Below, piece after piece: positions 16,921-27,289 of a stretch of 58,165 nucleotides of DNA. The translations under genes and the position numbers were made by a program. The first letter of the stretch is position 1. Each line of letters begins with the position of its first letter. The notes beneath the pieces were generated by a model. That model was not told where the DNA came from, made no database searches, and worked only from the letters and a program-made list of their open reading frames with translations. This DNA is from Hyphomicrobiales bacterium (GTDB taxonomy: Bacteria > Pseudomonadota > Alphaproteobacteria > Rhizobiales > Beijerinckiaceae). The DNA is taken from the NCBI GenBank assembly GCA_028290285.1, contig JAQGKD010000081.1, positions 1 to 58,165 on the forward strand, in the 5' to 3' direction.

Positions 16921-18353
16921 CCGAGAGCCTTCTCTGGACGGGGATCGAAGTGATCACGCCGCTCGACGCGCGCCTGCTTGGGCCGATGCCGCGCGCGATC
17001 ACAGGCATCTCCATCGACACACGCACGCTGGCGCCCGGTGATCTGTTCTTCGCCATTCGCGGTGAGAACAATGACGGCCATGCGTTCGTGGAAGCCGCTC
17101 TCGCCAAGGGCGCGGCGGCGGCCGTAGTCGAGGAAACCTATGCGGATTCCCTGAAGCAATTCGGCTCGCTCTATGTCGTGCACGATGTGCTTGCGGCGAT
17201 GGAGCGGCTTGGCGTCGCCGCGCGCAAGCGCTCGCACGCCATGATCGTCGCGATCACGGGATCGGTCGGCAAGACCGGCACCAAGGAGGCCTTGCGGCTC
17301 GTTCTGTCGCAAGCGGGCCTGACGCATGCCTCGGCGGCTTCCTACAACAATCATTGGGGCGTGCCGCTGACGCTTGCGCGCATGCTGGCGGAAGCGCAGT
17401 TCGGCGTATTCGAGATCGGCATGAACCACTCGGGCGAAATCCGTCCCCTTTCGACGATGGTGCGTCCGCATGTGGCGGTGATCACGACGGTTGCGCCCGT
17501 GCATCTTGAAAACCTCGGCACTGTCGAAGCCATCGCCGATGCCAAGGCCGAGATTTTCGCAGGGCTCGAGCCGGGCGGCATCGCTGTGCTGCCACGTGAC
17601 AATCCTCATTACGCGCGCCTCGAAGCGCTCGCCGGCCAGTCGCATGGCGGCGGTGTGCTGAGCTTTGGCGAGCACGAGGACGCCGATGCGCGATTGCTGG
17701 AAATCGTGGCCAAGCCCGAAGGGTCGGTGATCACAGCCGAGATCATGGGCGTGCGCCTGCGCTATCGCCTCGGCGCGCCGGGGCATCATCTGGCCATCAA
17801 CTCGCTAGCCGTTCTTCTCGCTGCCCGTGCCGTCGGTCTGGACGTCGCGGACGCTGCCCGGACACTCGGGGAGTTCGAGGCGCCTGCCGGACGGGGCCAG
17901 CAGGTCGTGCTCAAGGTACGGGGCGTTGAAACCGTCCTGATCGATGAAAGCTACAACGCCAATCCGGTGTCGATGCGCGCTGCCCTGACATTGCTGGCGG
18001 ACGCGCCTCTGCCTGGGGTGTTCGGCAAGCGTGTCGCCATTCTCGGCGATATGCTCGAACTCGGACCTGACGCAGCCGCCCTGCATGCAGGACTGGCGCC
18101 TTTCATCGCGGAGCGCAACATCGACGTCGTGCATACCGCCGGGCCGCTGATGCGTGCGCTTTACGACGCGCTGCCCTCTGACAAGCGTGGGCTTTACGGG
18201 CAAAACGCCGCGGAGATCGCCGATGCTCTCGTCGGCACGGTTGCGGCGGGCGACGTCATCATGATCAAAGGTTCGAACGGCAGTCGCATGGGGCCCATCG
18301 TGGCCGCGCTCAAGCAGCGCTATGCGGCGACATCGCGCATCCTCGTCTCCTAA
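16917..18353 (+). CDS. murF: UDP-MurNAc-tripeptide--D-Ala-D-Ala ligase
   Basis: 478 residues. Adds the D-Ala-D-Ala dipeptide made by Ddl to UDP-MurNAc-tripeptide, the last cytoplasmic ligation. Motifs: GISIDTRTLAPGDLFFAI, ATP loop AITGSVGKTGTKE near residue 115, FEIGMNHSGEI, and LIDESYNANPVSMRAAL. Starts inside the murE stop (ATGA). The gap to mraY is only 9 bp, so the genes are one operon. Confidence 0.98.
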   Translation: MTESLLWTGIEVITPLDARLLGPMPRAITGISIDTRTLAPGDLFFAIRGENNDGHAFVEAALAKGAAAAVVEETYADSLKQFGSLYVVHDVLAAMERLGVAARKRSHAMIVAITGSVGKTGTKEALRLVLSQAGLTHASAASYNNHWGVPLTLARMLAEAQFGVFEIGMNHSGEIRPLSTMVRPHVAVITTVAPVHLENLGTVEAIADAKAEIFAGLEPGGIAVLPRDNPHYARLEALAGQSHGGGVLSFGEHEDADARLLEIVAKPEGSVITAEIMGVRLRYRLGAPGHHLAINSLAVLLAARAVGLDVADAARTLGEFEAPAGRGQQVVLKVRGVETVLIDESYNANPVSMRAALTLLADAPLPGVFGKRVAILGDMLELGPDAAALHAGLAPFIAERNIDVVHTAGPLMRALYDALPSDKRGLYGQNAAEIADALVGTVAAGDVIMIKGSNGSRMGPIVAALKQRYAATSRILVS

Positions 18354-18362
18354 GGATTTCTC

Positions 18363-19445
18363 ATGCTCTTCTGGCTCGCGGATTTCGCGCCTTATTTCAG
18401 TCCGCTGAACATCTTCCGCTACATCACGGTGCGGACGGGCGGCGCTGCCGCCACGGCACTGTTCTTCGTTTTCTTCTTTGGTCCGCGCGTCATCTCGGCC
18501 CTGCGACTCAAGCAGGGCAAGGGCCAGCCCATCCGCAGTGACGGGCCGCAGTCGCATCTGCTGACCAAAAAGGGCACCCCAACGATGGGCGGGCTGATGA
18601 TCCTCTCGGGGCTCATCGTCTCCACTCTGCTCTGGGCCAACCTGCGCAATCATTTCGTCTGGACCGTGCTGCTGGTCACGGCCGGTTTCGGCGTGATCGG
18701 ATTTTATGACGATTACCTCAAGGTCACGCGGCAGACGCACAAGGGCTTTTCCGGCAAGGCGCGCCTGAGCTGCGAAGCTGTCATCGCAGTGCTCGCCTGC
18801 GTCATCATGATGGTGTTCGGGACGCCGACGACGACGGGCCTCGCGATCCCGCTGGTCAACGGCTACGTCATGGACCTCGGCCTCTTCTTCCTGGTGTTCG
18901 CGCCTTTCGTGATCGTCGCGTCGGGCAATGCAGTGAACCTGACGGACGGGCTCGACGGACTGGCCATCGTGCCCTCAATGATTGCGACGGGCACCTTCGC
19001 GATCATCGCATGGGCCGCGGGTAATGCCATTTTCGCCACCTATCTCGGCATCAATTTCGTGCCGGGCACGGGCGAACTGGCAGTCCTCTGTGGAGCGTTC
19101 ATCGGCGCGGGCCTGGGGTTTCTCTGGTTCAACGCGCCGCCCGCGCAGATCTTCATGGGCGATACCGGCTCGCTGGCGCTGGGCGGTCTCATCGGTACGA
19201 TCGCAGTCGCGGTGAAGCATGAGGTCGTCCTCGTCATCGTCGGCGGCCTGTTCGTCGTCGAGGCGCTTTCGGTCATCGTGCAGGTCGCGTCGTTCAAGCT
19301 CACGGGCAAGCGCGTGTTCCGCATGGCGCCCATCCATCACCATTTCGAACAGCTCGGCTGGTCCGAGCCGCAGATCGTGGTGCGCTTCTGGATCATCGCC
19401 TTCGTTCTGGCGCTGCTCGGATTATCGACGCTCAAACTGCGCTGA
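18363..19445 (+). CDS. mraY: Phospho-MurNAc-pentapeptide transferase
   Basis: 360 residues, the same length as the E. coli enzyme. The integral membrane enzyme that transfers phospho-MurNAc-pentapeptide to undecaprenyl phosphate, giving lipid I. About ten membrane segments. Catalytic signatures are present: [22 protein letters not shown] with the paired Asp, [23 protein letters not shown] and the HHHFE loop near the C-terminus. In the usual dcw order murD follows; here the next gene, 46 bp on, is ftsW. Confidence 0.98.
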   Translation: MLFWLADFAPYFSPLNIFRYITVRTGGAAATALFFVFFFGPRVISALRLKQGKGQPIRSDGPQSHLLTKKGTPTMGGLMILSGLIVSTLLWANLRNHFVWTVLLVTAGFGVIGFYDDYLKVTRQTHKGFSGKARLSCEAVIAVLACVIMMVFGTPTTTGLAIPLVNGYVMDLGLFFLVFAPFVIVASGNAVNLTDGLDGLAIVPSMIATGTFAIIAWAAGNAIFATYLGINFVPGTGELAVLCGAFIGAGLGFLWFNAPPAQIFMGDTGSLALGGLIGTIAVAVKHEVVLVIVGGLFVVEALSVIVQVASFKLTGKRVFRMAPIHHHFEQLGWSEPQIVVRFWIIAFVLALLGLSTLKLR

Positions 19446-19491
19446 CCCGCAGGACTGCGGTGTAAGCGCAGGTGCATTAGAGGAAGAGGCC

Positions 19492-20625
19492 ATGGTTTCG
19501 CGCGCCGAACGAAGTGCTTTCGCCGATTGGTGGTGGACCGTCGATCGCTGGCTGCTGAGCGGACTGGCGACGCTGATGGTGCTCGGCATCGTGCTGACCA
19601 TGGCGGGGTCGCCGCCGGTCGCGGAGCGGCTGGGCCTCTCCACCTTCCATTTCGTCAACCGTCAGGTGCTTTTCCTGTCCTTCGGCGCGGTGGTGCTGAT
19701 CGGCTTTTCCTTTCTGTCGCCCCGTCAGGTGCGGCGCGCGGCTCTCGGGCTCTTCGTCGTTGCCATGGGGCTCGTCGTCGCGGCGCTGCTGTTCGGTGTC
19801 GAGGTCAAGGGATCGCGGCGCTGGATCTTCGGCGTGCAGCCGTCGGAATTCGTCAAGCCCGCTTTCGTCATTCTCGCGGCCTGGGCCTTTTCGGAGGGCG
19901 CCCGCCGGCGTGACGTGCCCGGCACGCTGATCGCGATGGCTCTCCTGCCGATCACGATCGTGCCGCTCGTCATGCAGCCCGACATCGGCCAGACCATGCT
20001 GATCTCGATTGTCTGGGCGTCGCTGTTCTTCATGGCCGGACTGCACTGGCTGTGGGTCGGCGGCATCGGGGGCCTCGGCGTTGCCGGGGGATTTTTCGCC
20101 TATCGCTATTTGCCGCACGTCCGGCTGCGCATCGAGAAGTTCCTCGATCCGGGCACGGGGTCCGCGCCCAGCGATACGTTCCAGGTCGATACCGCGATGG
20201 AGAGCTTCATTTCCGGCGGCTGGTTCGGCAAGGGACCGGGCGAGGGCACGATGAAGCGTATTCTCCCCGACAGTCATACGGATTTCATCTTCGCGGTGAC
20301 CGGCGAAGAATTCGGCGTGCTGTTCTGCATGGTGATCGTGAGCGTCTTCGCAGTCATCGTGTTGCGCGGCCTTTATGTGGCCTCCCGCAACGAAGATCCG
20401 TTCTGCCGTTTCGCGGCTGCCGGTCTCATCATGCTGTTTGGCGTGCAGAGCGCGATCAATATGGCGGTGAACCTGCATCTCATGCCAGCGAAGGGCATGA
20501 CGCTGCCGTTTATCTCCTATGGCGGCTCCTCGCTGATTTCGCTTGCCATCGGTATGGGCTTTCTGGTCGCAGTCACGCGCCGCCGTCCTCGTGCCGAGAT
20601 AGCACGTCCGGTTAGCGGCTCGTGA
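19492..20625 (+). CDS. ftsW: Lipid II glycosyltransferase FtsW (SEDS family)
   Basis: 377 residues. Septal peptidoglycan polymerase acting with FtsI. About ten membrane helices and SEDS signatures: KGSRRWI, QPSEFVKPAFV, MQPDIGQTMLI (containing the catalytic Asp region), ESFISGGWFGKGPGEGTMKR, LPDSHTDFIFAVTGEEFG and the terminal PFISYGGSSL. The ATG at 19492 has AGAGGAAGAGG just upstream. A short hairpin-like CCGCAG-GA-CTGCGG lies in the 46-bp gap after mraY, where murD would be expected. Ends within the murG start. Confidence 0.98.
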   Translation: MVSRAERSAFADWWWTVDRWLLSGLATLMVLGIVLTMAGSPPVAERLGLSTFHFVNRQVLFLSFGAVVLIGFSFLSPRQVRRAALGLFVVAMGLVVAALLFGVEVKGSRRWIFGVQPSEFVKPAFVILAAWAFSEGARRRDVPGTLIAMALLPITIVPLVMQPDIGQTMLISIVWASLFFMAGLHWLWVGGIGGLGVAGGFFAYRYLPHVRLRIEKFLDPGTGSAPSDTFQVDTAMESFISGGWFGKGPGEGTMKRILPDSHTDFIFAVTGEEFGVLFCMVIVSVFAVIVLRGLYVASRNEDPFCRFAAAGLIMLFGVQSAINMAVNLHLMPAKGMTLPFISYGGSSLISLAIGMGFLVAVTRRRPRAEIARPVSGS

Positions 20626-21734
20626 CCGGCCCGATCCTTCTCGCGGCGGGTGGTACGGGCGGGCATCTGTTTCCGGCGGAATCGCTGGCCGCTGAATTGA
20701 AGCGGCGCGGTTTGCGCGTCGAACTCGTCACCGATACACGCGCGCTGACGTACGGCGGCAGCTTTCCAGCCGATGCGATCCACACGATCTCCGCGGCCAC
20801 GCCGACTGGCGGCTCGCTCGCCAGCAAGGCGCGGGCGGCACTGATGCTGGGTCGCGGGACGCTGGAGGCTCTTGCACTGCTGCGGCGGATCAAGCCCGCC
20901 TGCGTCGTCGGCTTCGGCGGCTATCCGACCGTGCCGCCGCTCGTCGCGGCGCGCATCCTGCGCGTGCATAGTGTGCTGCAGGAACAGAATGCGGTGATCG
21001 GCAGGGCCAACCGTTTCCTGGCGCAGGGCGTCGACGCCATCGCGACGGGCTTCGCCACCTTGTCGGGCGCGGGCGTGTCGCTGCTCTCCAAGGCGAAGCA
21101 CACCGGTAATCCCGTGCGTCCCGCCGTCATCGCGGCGGCCGCCACGCCCTATCCCTCCTTCGACGGCGACAAGCTGCGGCTGCTCGTAACCGGCGGCTCG
21201 CAGGGTGCGCGCATCATGTCGGATGTCGTGCCCGCCGCCATCGCCCTGTTGCCGCGCGACGTTCAGGCCCGGCTCGTCATTGTGCAGCAGGCGCGCGGCG
21301 AGGACGAGGCGCGGGTGCGCGCCGCCTATGAGGCTCTCGGCCTTCAGGCGGAGGTAGCGCCCTTCTTCAAGGATCTGCCGGGCCGGATCGCAGCGGCCCA
21401 TCTGGTGATCGCGCGCTCGGGCGCCTCGACCGTCTCCGAACTGGCCGTGATCGGGCGCCCCGCAATTCTGGTGCCGTTTCCCTTCGCGGTGGATCAGGAC
21501 CAGGCGGCCAATGCGGCACAGCTCAAGGCGTCGGGAGCTGTCGACGTCGTTCCGCAGACCGAATTTAACCCTGCCTGGCTCGCGGCGGCCCTCGGAAGGG
21601 CCGCTTTTGACCCGGAGGGGTTGACGCGCCGGGCTGAAGCCGCCAAGAGCGCCGGGATTGCAAATGCCGCCGAACGCCTCGCGGACCTCGTCATCCGGGT
21701 CGCGGGCCTCGGCGCAGCGGAGATTACTGAATGA
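20622..21734 (+). CDS. murG: UDP-GlcNAc:lipid I N-acetylglucosaminyltransferase
   Basis: 370 residues with a GTG start overlapping the ftsW stop (GTGA). Adds GlcNAc to lipid I to make lipid II on the inner face of the membrane. GT-B fold with the glycine-rich loop [13 protein letters not shown] at the N-terminus, [32 protein letters not shown] and the donor-site [12 protein letters not shown]. It overlaps murC by 4 nt. Confidence 0.98.
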   Translation: MTGPILLAAGGTGGHLFPAESLAAELKRRGLRVELVTDTRALTYGGSFPADAIHTISAATPTGGSLASKARAALMLGRGTLEALALLRRIKPACVVGFGGYPTVPPLVAARILRVHSVLQEQNAVIGRANRFLAQGVDAIATGFATLSGAGVSLLSKAKHTGNPVRPAVIAAAATPYPSFDGDKLRLLVTGGSQGARIMSDVVPAAIALLPRDVQARLVIVQQARGEDEARVRAAYEALGLQAEVAPFFKDLPGRIAAAHLVIARSGASTVSELAVIGRPAILVPFPFAVDQDQAANAAQLKASGAVDVVPQTEFNPAWLAAALGRAAFDPEGLTRRAEAAKSAGIANAAERLADLVIRVAGLGAAEITE

Positions 21735-23146
21735 AACTGCCGCGCGAGCTCGGCCCCATCCATTTCGTCGGCATCGGCGGCATCGGCATGTCCGGCATTG
21801 CCGAAGTGCTGCTCAACCTCGGCTATCGGGTGCAGGGCTCGGACGCCTCGGAAAACGCCAATGTGAAGCGGCTGCGTGACAAGGGCGCGAATGTCTTCAT
21901 CGGGCATGATGCGGCGCATCTCGGGCAGGCCGAGGTCGTCGTCGTGTCGACGGCGATCCAGCGCGACAATCCCGAACTCGCCGGGGCGCGCGAGCGACGC
22001 ATCCCCGTCGTTCGGCGCGCGGAAATGCTCGCCGAGCTGATGCGGCTGCGCCAATGCGTGGCAGTGGCGGGAACGCACGGCAAAACCACCACGACGTCCA
22101 TGGTCGCCACCCTGCTCGACGCGGGTGGTCTCGACCCGACGGTGGTCAACGGCGGCATTATCAACGCCTACGGCACCAATGCGCGGCTGGGTGCCGGCGA
22201 ATGGATGGTGGTGGAGGCGGACGAGAGCGATGGCACCTTCCTGAAACTGCCCGCCGACGTGGCAGTGGTCACCAACATAGATCCCGAGCATCTCGATCAC
22301 TTCAAGACGTTCGACGCGATCAAGGATGCGTTTCGCACCCTGATCGAAAACCTGCCATTCTATGGCTTCGCGGTCATGTGCCTCGACCATCCGACGGTGC
22401 AGGAACTCGTCGGCAAGATCGAGGATCGTCGCGTCATCACCTATGGCGAAAATCCGCAAGCCGACGTGCGCCTGATGGATGTGCAACTGGAGGGCGGCGT
22501 GTCGCGCTTCAACGTGCTGATCCGCGACCGCAAGGCAGCCAAGGCGACTTACCTCGAAGATATGATGCTGCCCATGCCGGGCCATCACAATGCGCTCAAT
22601 GCGACGGCGGCCATCGCGGTCGCTTATGAGCTGGGCATGAGCGTCGATGCGATCCGAAGCGCGCTGGCGCAGTTCGGCGGCGTCAAGCGTCGCTTCACGC
22701 GCACAGGCGAGTGGAACGGCGCTATCGTCTTCGACGATTACGGGCATCACCCGGTCGAGATCGCGGCGGTGCTGCGCGCGGCGCGTGCGTCGACCAAGGG
22801 GCAGGTGATTGCCATTGTGCAGCCGCATCGCTATTCGCGTCTGCAGGCGCTGTTCGAGTCCTTCGCGAGCTGCTTCAACGACGCCGATGCGGTGATCGTG
22901 GCGGATGTCTATGCGGCGGGTGAAAAGCCGATCGAGGGCTTCGACCGGGATCATCTGGTTGCGGCCATCAAGGCGCATGGTCATCGTCGTGCGATGCCGC
23001 TCGGCGCACCCGAGGCGCTGCCGCAGATCGTGCGCGAGATCGCCAAGCCCGGCGACTACATCGTGTTTCTGGGTGCAGGCAACATTACGCAATGGGCCTA
23101 TGCCTTGCCCGAGCAGCTCGCCGCGGGCAACAGGACGGCCTCATGA
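21731..23146 (+). CDS. murC: UDP-MurNAc--L-alanine ligase
   Basis: 471 residues. Joins L-Ala to UDP-MurNAc. Motifs: [18 protein letters not shown] at the N-terminus, the ATP loop [14 protein letters not shown] near residues 113-126, [22 protein letters not shown] and [11 protein letters not shown]. It overlaps both neighbours by 4 nt (murG and murB). Confidence 0.98.
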   Translation: MKLPRELGPIHFVGIGGIGMSGIAEVLLNLGYRVQGSDASENANVKRLRDKGANVFIGHDAAHLGQAEVVVVSTAIQRDNPELAGARERRIPVVRRAEMLAELMRLRQCVAVAGTHGKTTTTSMVATLLDAGGLDPTVVNGGIINAYGTNARLGAGEWMVVEADESDGTFLKLPADVAVVTNIDPEHLDHFKTFDAIKDAFRTLIENLPFYGFAVMCLDHPTVQELVGKIEDRRVITYGENPQADVRLMDVQLEGGVSRFNVLIRDRKAAKATYLEDMMLPMPGHHNALNATAAIAVAYELGMSVDAIRSALAQFGGVKRRFTRTGEWNGAIVFDDYGHHPVEIAAVLRAARASTKGQVIAIVQPHRYSRLQALFESFASCFNDADAVIVADVYAAGEKPIEGFDRDHLVAAIKAHGHRRAMPLGAPEALPQIVREIAKPGDYIVFLGAGNITQWAYALPEQLAAGNRTAS

Positions 23147-24063
23147 GCTTCCCTGACATGATCCCCGACCTGCGCGCGCTCATGCCTGAATTGCGCGGTC
23201 GCCTCATCGCAAACCAGCCGCTCGCGCCGTTCACATGGTTTCGCGCCGGCGGCGTGGCGCAGCTGCTGTTTACCCCGGCGGACGAATCCGACCTCGCCTA
23301 CTTCCTGCGGCATCTGCCCACCAAAATTCCGGTGACGACGGTCGGCCTCGGCTCGAACATGATCATTCGCGACGGAGGCGTCGAAGGCGTCGTCGTCAAG
23401 CTCGGCGGGAAGGCCTTCGGCGAAGTGACCATCGAACTGGGCTGCAGGGTGCGCGCGGGGACGTCCGTACCCGACGTGAAAGTCGCGCGCGCGGCAGCGG
23501 ATGCGAGCATCGCAGGACTGGCCTTTTTCCGGGGAATTCCGGGCTCCATCGGCGGCGCGCTACGCATGAACGCGGGCGCACACGGCGGCGAGACGACGGA
23601 CGTGCTGATCGAGGCGCGCGGCATCGACAGGCATGGCGAGACGCGGGTGTTCAGTCACGCCGACATGGGATTCAAATATCGCTCCAGCGCGGCGCCGGTC
23701 GACGTGATCTTTACCGAGGCACTGTTTCAGGGGCGCGAGGGCCAGTCGGTTGAGATCCTCGCGGAGATGGATCGCATCACCGCCGCGCGCGAGGCGGCAC
23801 AGCCGATCAAGGAAAAGACCGGCGGCTCGACCTTCAAGAATCCGCCCGGCAACAAGGCCTGGCAGTTGATCGACAAGGCCGGTTGTCGCGGGCTGGTCAT
23901 GGGCGATGCGCAGGTGTCGCCGATGCATTGCAATTTCCTGATCAACCGGGGGCAGGCCACGGCCGCCGACATCGAAGCGCTCGGCGAGGAAGTGCGCCGC
24001 CGGGTGAAGGCCAGTTCGGGCGTCGAGCTCGATTGGGAGATCAAGCGGGTCGGCCGCCCCTGA
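23143..24063 (+). CDS. murB: UDP-N-acetylenolpyruvoylglucosamine reductase
   Basis: 306 residues. FAD/NADPH enzyme that makes UDP-MurNAc. The FAD-binding signatures are [12 protein letters not shown] near residue 30, [14 protein letters not shown] and [45 protein letters not shown] and [10 protein letters not shown] mark the substrate domain of the type I/II reductases. ATG at 23143 overlaps the murC stop. Confidence 0.98.
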   Translation: MSFPDMIPDLRALMPELRGRLIANQPLAPFTWFRAGGVAQLLFTPADESDLAYFLRHLPTKIPVTTVGLGSNMIIRDGGVEGVVVKLGGKAFGEVTIELGCRVRAGTSVPDVKVARAAADASIAGLAFFRGIPGSIGGALRMNAGAHGGETTDVLIEARGIDRHGETRVFSHADMGFKYRSSAAPVDVIFTEALFQGREGQSVEILAEMDRITAAREAAQPIKEKTGGSTFKNPPGNKAWQLIDKAGCRGLVMGDAQVSPMHCNFLINRGQATAADIEALGEEVRRRVKASSGVELDWEIKRVGRP

Positions 24064-24102
24064 GCGCGCTATTTCGCATCAACTGAAGAACTGGAACGGA
24101 CC

Positions 24103-25023
24103 ATGAGCAAACATGTCGCGGTGCTGATGGGGGGCTGGTCGGCTGAGCGCGGGGTGAGCCTGCGCTCCGGCGCGGCCTGCGCCAAGGCGCTCGAGGGCGA
24201 GGGCTATCGCGTCACTCCGATCGATGTCGGTCGGGACATCGCCCAGAGGCTAGCGGAGATCGCTCCCGACGTCGCTTTCAACGCGTTGCATGGCAAGGTG
24301 GGCGAGGACGGCACCGTTCAGGGGGTGCTGGAGATCCTGCGCATTCCCTACACGCATTCCGGCGTGCTCGCCTCGGCGCTGGCCATGGACAAGCATCAGG
24401 CCCGGATCGTCATGGCGGCCGCTGGCGTGCCCGTGGCGGACGGCCGGGTGGTGCACCGGCTGGAGGCCGCGAAGGCCCATGTCATGGCGCGCCCTTACGT
24501 CCTGAAGCCGGTCTGCGAGGGCTCGTCCTTCGGCGTCGTTATCGTAAAGGAAGGTCAAGATCCGCCGACTGAACTGGCCCAGCTAGACTGGCCATACGGC
24601 GACCTGATGCTTGCCGAGCGATTCGTGGACGGACGCGAACTGACCTGCGCGGTCATGGGCGACAAGGCCCTGGACGTCATCGAAATTCGAGCCGCGGACG
24701 GCGGCTGGTACGATTACAACGCGAAATATGCCAAAGGCGGCTCTATTCACATCCTTCCTGCCGAATTTAAAGGAAATATTTACCAACAGATTCAACAGTT
24801 GTCCCTTAAGGCACATAAGGCCCTCGGCTGTCGCGGCGTGAGTCGCTCAGATTTTCGATTTGATGACCGCCCCAACGGAACGGGCGAGCTGGTCATTCTG
24901 GAAGTCAACACGCAGCCCGGTATGACCGAGACGTCTCTTGTGCCTGAAATTGCGGCTCATGCCGGGTATTCGTTCGGTGGACTTGTCAAATGGATGGTGG
25001 AAGAGGCGTCCTGCGATCGCTGA
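24103..25023 (+). CDS. ddl: D-alanine--D-alanine ligase
   Basis: 306 residues. ATP-grasp ligase forming D-Ala-D-Ala, the MurF substrate. Motifs: VLMGGWSAERGVSLRSG, ALHGKVGEDGTVQG, PYVLKPVCEGSSFGV, VDGRELTCAVMG, SRSDFRFDD and VLEVNTQPGMTETSL. The stretch around 24760-24830 (EFKGNIYQQIQQLS) is noticeably AT-rich compared with the rest of the cluster and may hide an internal promoter for ftsQAZ. It ends 11 bp before ftsQ. Confidence 0.98.
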   Translation: MSKHVAVLMGGWSAERGVSLRSGAACAKALEGEGYRVTPIDVGRDIAQRLAEIAPDVAFNALHGKVGEDGTVQGVLEILRIPYTHSGVLASALAMDKHQARIVMAAAGVPVADGRVVHRLEAAKAHVMARPYVLKPVCEGSSFGVVIVKEGQDPPTELAQLDWPYGDLMLAERFVDGRELTCAVMGDKALDVIEIRAADGGWYDYNAKYAKGGSIHILPAEFKGNIYQQIQQLSLKAHKALGCRGVSRSDFRFDDRPNGTGELVILEVNTQPGMTETSLVPEIAAHAGYSFGGLVKWMVEEASCDR

Positions 25024-25034
25024 CAGGGACTTCA

Positions 25035-25976
25035 ATGTCCCTGGCGCCCGCGCGCCCCGCGTTCGCCGGCTATTCCGGTGACAATAACAGGTTCCGGATC
25101 GAAACCGCCAAGCCTGCCATCCTAAAAAAGCGCCGCCGTTTCGAGCGGCGCAGCCGTAGCGAACGATTCGTTTCCTTCGCATCCACGCCCGGCCTCGGAG
25201 TCGTTCTGGCGCTCGCGTTTCTGGGCGCGACGGGCCTGTTCGGCTCCATTCGCGGCGGGGAATACGACGTCTTCGTTGCCGAGCAAGGCAGCGTGCCTGA
25301 TGTTCTGGCGAAGGTCGCCGGTCTCGGAATCGACGGCATCACCATCGTCGGCGCGCATGAGCTTAGCGAAGACGAGATCGTCGCGACGTCGGGTATCACC
25401 ACCCGCGATTCCCTTCTGTTCCTGGATGCGGCCGCCGTGCGCGCTCGCATCAAGGACGCGCCGCTTGTGCGCGACGTCAGCGTCCGCAAACTCTATCCCG
25501 CCCGCCTTCTCATCGAAGTGCAGGAGCGCGAACCCTATGCTCTGTGGCAAATGAACGGGCAAGTGCAGATCGTTTCCGCCGACGGGATGGCGATCGACCG
25601 GCTGTCGGACGAGCGCTTTGCGCGCCTGCCGTTTGTCGTCGGTGAGGACGCCAATCTCCGTGTTCCGGAGTTCCAGAAGATCGTTGAGGGCGCGGGCGAA
25701 CTGCGCGACCAGATTCGTGCGGGAACATTGGTTGCCGGACGTCGCTGGAACATCAAGCTCAAGTCCGGCCTCGAGATCAAACTGCCGGAACTCGGCCCCG
25801 AAGTGGCGTTTGCACGCTTCGCGAAGCTTGCGCGCGAAATGCGGATTCTCGATAAGGATCTGATCTCCGTCGATTTGAGAATCCCCGACCGGATGGTGGC
25901 GCGCCTGAGTGCGGATGCCGCCGCCGCACGGGCTGATTCACTTCGTAAACCGCGCGCCAAGGGAGGCCAGACTTGA
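25035..25976 (+). CDS. ftsQ: Cell division protein FtsQ
   Basis: 313 residues from the ATG at 25035. Bitopic divisome protein of the FtsQLB complex. A basic cytoplasmic N-terminus (KKRRRFERRSRSERF), one membrane helix (LGVVLALAFLGATGLFG, about residues 54-70), a POTRA domain beginning near residue 98 (ITIVGAHELSEDEIV) and the beta domain with the conserved VREREPYALWQ-like segment (EVQEREPYALWQMNG). An in-frame start 45 bp upstream lies inside ddl and is less likely. The stop overlaps the ftsA TTG start. Confidence 0.95.
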   Translation: MSLAPARPAFAGYSGDNNRFRIETAKPAILKKRRRFERRSRSERFVSFASTPGLGVVLALAFLGATGLFGSIRGGEYDVFVAEQGSVPDVLAKVAGLGIDGITIVGAHELSEDEIVATSGITTRDSLLFLDAAAVRARIKDAPLVRDVSVRKLYPARLLIEVQEREPYALWQMNGQVQIVSADGMAIDRLSDERFARLPFVVGEDANLRVPEFQKIVEGAGELRDQIRAGTLVAGRRWNIKLKSGLEIKLPELGPEVAFARFAKLAREMRILDKDLISVDLRIPDRMVARLSADAAAARADSLRKPRAKGGQT

Positions 25977-27289
25977 GTTCTTACAGCCTCACACCGCGCA
26001 TGCGTCCGCTGTCCGCGCGAAAAAGCGCCGTCCTGTCTGTGCTCGATGTCGGGACGTCGAAAGTCGCTTGCCTGATCGCGCGCCTGATGCCGGCCGAGGC
26101 TTCCGACACGTTGCGCGGCCGCACCCATCGCTGCCGTATCCTGGGCATCGGTCATCAGCGTTCGCGCGGCATCAAGGCCGGCATGGTCGTCGACATGGAC
26201 GAGGCGGAGAATGCGATCCGCATGGCAGTTGACGCTGCCGAGCGAATGGCGGGCGTTCAGGTCGAAAGCGTCATCGTCAATCTGAGCGGCGGACGTCTCG
26301 GTTCGGAGCTCTACCATGCCAAGATCGGCGTCGGCGGCAAGGCCGTCGCCGACTACGATATCCATCGCGTGCTCGAAGCTGCCGCATCGCGCACCGAGCG
26401 TCAGGGCAGGGCGGTGCTGCATTCGCTGCCGACGGGCTTCTCGCTCGACTCGACGCGCGGCATTCGCGATCCCAAAGGCATGATCGGTCATGACCTTGGC
26501 ACCGACATGCATGTCGTGTCCTGCGAAACCTCGGCGGCGCGAAATCTCATGCTGGCGATCGAACGGTGTCATCTCGACATCGAGGCCATGGTCGCCACTC
26601 CCTATGCCGCAGGGCTTTCCGCGCTCGTCGACGACGAAGCGGAAATCGGCACGGCGCTCGTCGACATGGGCGGCGGCACGACCACGATCGGTGTGTTCGC
26701 AGGCGGGCATCTCACGCACATAGATGCCGTAGCTGTAGGTGGTAATCACGTAACAATGGACATTGCGCGAGGCTTGACGATCAGGCTTTCGGACGCGGAG
26801 AGACTTAAAACACTCTACGGTTCATGTATTGCGTCTCCCTCTGACGAAAGGGAGACGATTTCGGTTGCGCAGGTCGGCGAAGACGGCGACCATCCGATTC
26901 ACATGCCGAAATCGCATCTCGTGCGGATTATCCGTCCGCGCGTCGAAGAGATTCTCGAGCTGGTGCGGGACCGACTGCAGGCGGCAGGCTTCGGTCCTCA
27001 GGCGGGACGTCGTCTCGTTCTGACCGGCGGCGCCGCGCAGCTCACCGGCATGCCGGAGGCCGCGCGCAGGATCATCTCGAACCAGGTGCGTGTCGGGCGG
27101 CCCTTGGGTATTCAAGGGTTACCCGAATCAGCCAAAAGCCCTGCCTTCTCGGCGGCGGTGGGGCTTTTGATCTACCCGCAGGTCGCCGGCATCGAGCATT
27201 TCGAGCCCCGGCGAAAGGCAATCATGCAATCTACCGGTACGGACGGATACATGTCCCGCATGGGACGATGGCTCCGCGAAAGCTTCTAA
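25973..27289 (+). CDS. ftsA: Cell division protein FtsA
   Basis: 438 residues with a TTG start overlapping the ftsQ stop. Actin-like ATPase that tethers FtsZ to the membrane. Phosphate-binding motifs are LDVGTSKVACLIARL near residue 25 and VDMGGGTTTIGVF near residue 227. SHDS... 1C-type features fit the family (HSLPTGFSLD, GIRDPKGMIG). The C-terminus GRWLRESF resembles the amphipathic membrane-targeting helix. Within the coding region, 26833-26856 forms a perfect 8-bp stem (GTCTCCCT/AGGGAGAC) in an AT-richer patch. Confidence 0.97.
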   Translation: MSSYSLTPRMRPLSARKSAVLSVLDVGTSKVACLIARLMPAEASDTLRGRTHRCRILGIGHQRSRGIKAGMVVDMDEAENAIRMAVDAAERMAGVQVESVIVNLSGGRLGSELYHAKIGVGGKAVADYDIHRVLEAAASRTERQGRAVLHSLPTGFSLDSTRGIRDPKGMIGHDLGTDMHVVSCETSAARNLMLAIERCHLDIEAMVATPYAAGLSALVDDEAEIGTALVDMGGGTTTIGVFAGGHLTHIDAVAVGGNHVTMDIARGLTIRLSDAERLKTLYGSCIASPSDERETISVAQVGEDGDHPIHMPKSHLVRIIRPRVEEILELVRDRLQAAGFGPQAGRRLVLTGGAAQLTGMPEAARRIISNQVRVGRPLGIQGLPESAKSPAFSAAVGLLIYPQVAGIEHFEPRRKAIMQSTGTDGYMSRMGRWLRESF

